A stretch of 64,000 nt of DNA from Symbiodinium sp. CCMP2592. Its lineage: Eukaryota > Sar > Dinophyceae > Suessiales > Symbiodiniaceae. The position numbers and the translations under genes are program-made. Positions within the stretch are counted from its first letter, which is position 1. Every line of letters starts with the position of its first letter. The notes under the pieces are model-generated. The model made no database searches. It had not been told where the DNA came from and saw only the letters and a list, made by a program, of their open reading frames with translations. This document shows, piece after piece, positions 63,083 through 64,000 of the stretch. The stretch is taken from NCBI GenBank assembly GCA_905221615.1, contig CAJNDT010003035.1, forward strand, positions 522,001 through 586,000. The letters are read 5' to 3'.

Positions 63083-63829
63083 ATGAAGCCTCAAGCCCTA
63101 TCTCGAAAGCGTCGCCGCTTGCCTGGTTTGCAGCCTGGCAATTGGCTCTTCTGTGAGTGCAGACTGCAGGGCTTGGCGGACTCTGATCCAGATATAGGAG
63201 TTGGAACTTATGGAGGGGTCAATCGCGAGAAGCCCGAATCATCTGGGTTTAGGGGCTCATGGATCAGTCGGGAGCCATGCCGGGGAGACTTACGGTTTGA
63301 AGTGAGTATCCGGCAGCAGACGGAGGAGGTGACATGTAGGTCGCAGACGACCCATCGGAAGAATGACTTGAGATGGACGTAAAGCGCGCAGCTTCTCCAG
63401 CCTCGCTGCATTGCAACCACCTACACATGTGTTTGTACATACCTCCCTCAGACGGAACTGGGGGAGACCCAGGGCAGGGCTTTGGAATTCTTTCCGTGCG
63501 GCCTCCGAAAAGGATTGAATGAAGAGGGTCAAGACCAGCTCACCCTTGCATCTTCGAGTCTTAGAATTATCAGGTTGGGCATTGACCTCAGCTGAAGGAA
63601 CCCAAAATCAGTCGCAAGCCTTTACTTTTACAAAGAGATAACGCCGTATATCTCAATCGGCTTCCCAACCCCCCAACTTCGAAAGCCAAAGCCCAATGTC
63701 CTGAAGATTCAGCGAGCGCCAGAGGGGCTAAGTTCCAAGGGCGGGACTGGCACCAACCAGCCGCCGGTCCACCCAGGGCCAACTGCGAGCACCGTTTCCG
63801 ATTCAAGCCGGGCTTCCCAGTATCCCTAA
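63083..63829. other. Unique sequence with overlapping frames
   Basis: Plus frame 63,083-63,382 (99 codons, basic) overlaps minus frames 63,208-63,420 and 63,290-63,532; a further minus frame 63,588-63,848 runs into the family I element. None is preferred. Confidence 0.35.
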
Positions 63830-63941
63830 CTAGGATGCCCAGTAGCACCCTTATTCCCTTTTTGTAGTCCGAGGTTCCTTATAAAGTTACCCAATACGAA
63901 AAAGAGAGGCCTTTTTATTCTTAGGTTACTGGGTATCCTAG
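63830..63941 (+). mobile_element. MITE-like element, family I, copy 3
   Basis: CTAGGATGCCCAGTAGCACC to TTACTGGGTATCCTAG. Here the left flank differs from the other two copies and is CCTAA|CTAGG. Confidence 0.9.
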
Positions 63942-64000
63942 CTAAGGGTCCCAGTACCTAATAAATAATCAGATACTCTCCCATATATAATCCTACATAA

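Overview
This window looks like repeat-saturated nuclear DNA of a eukaryote, probably an alga or other protist. No open frame exceeds about 185 codons on either strand. No bacterial-style operon, rRNA or tRNA gene is visible. The sequence is full of intact and decayed TTTAGGG/CCCTAAA telomere-type words, microsatellites and short palindromic elements. A TTTAGGG telomere motif, very short candidate introns with AG|G-like acceptors, and dense repeats would fit a dinoflagellate or chromerid. That is inference: no gene here identifies the lineage, and plants or stramenopiles with the same telomere motif are not excluded.

The supportable content is mostly non-coding. At least fifteen families of short inverted-repeat, MITE-like elements (about 80-140 bp, here named A to Q) are spread through the window. 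Family A is the most abundant, with more than 20 full or partial copies, usually bounded by TA. It is repeatedly joined to blocks of an 'AAAGGGATCTATAGGG' repeat (N). Families B and C follow in abundance. Three nested or interrupted insertions are visible: F inside C at 10.0 kb, A inside B at 55.9 kb, and a 95-bp insert in C at 13.9 kb. No transposase-like protein was recognised, so all of these look non-autonomous.

Layout: 0-14 kb is mixed MITEs, telomere-like tracts and small unique patches. 14-16.6 kb is mostly unique. 17-18.4 kb holds G-rich minisatellites. 18.45-21.54 kb is a nine-copy tandem array of a unit of about 340-350 bp; only the last copy keeps a plus-strand reading frame, and that frame can be spliced onward to 21,740. 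22-30 kb and 32-43 kb are dense MITE, N-block and telomere-like DNA, including a minisatellite of about 42 bp at 34.9-35.76 kb and a 600-bp degenerate TTTAGGG tract at 41.2-41.8 kb. 30.1-31.7 kb is the best unique gene-like island. 43-54 kb alternates unique patches with MITEs. 54.5-63.8 kb is the least repetitive part and holds several weak exon candidates.

No gene could be assigned a function. The CDS entries are candidate exons judged only by open frame, protein-like composition and splice-compatible edges; most could be chance. Genes working together cannot be described from this window.
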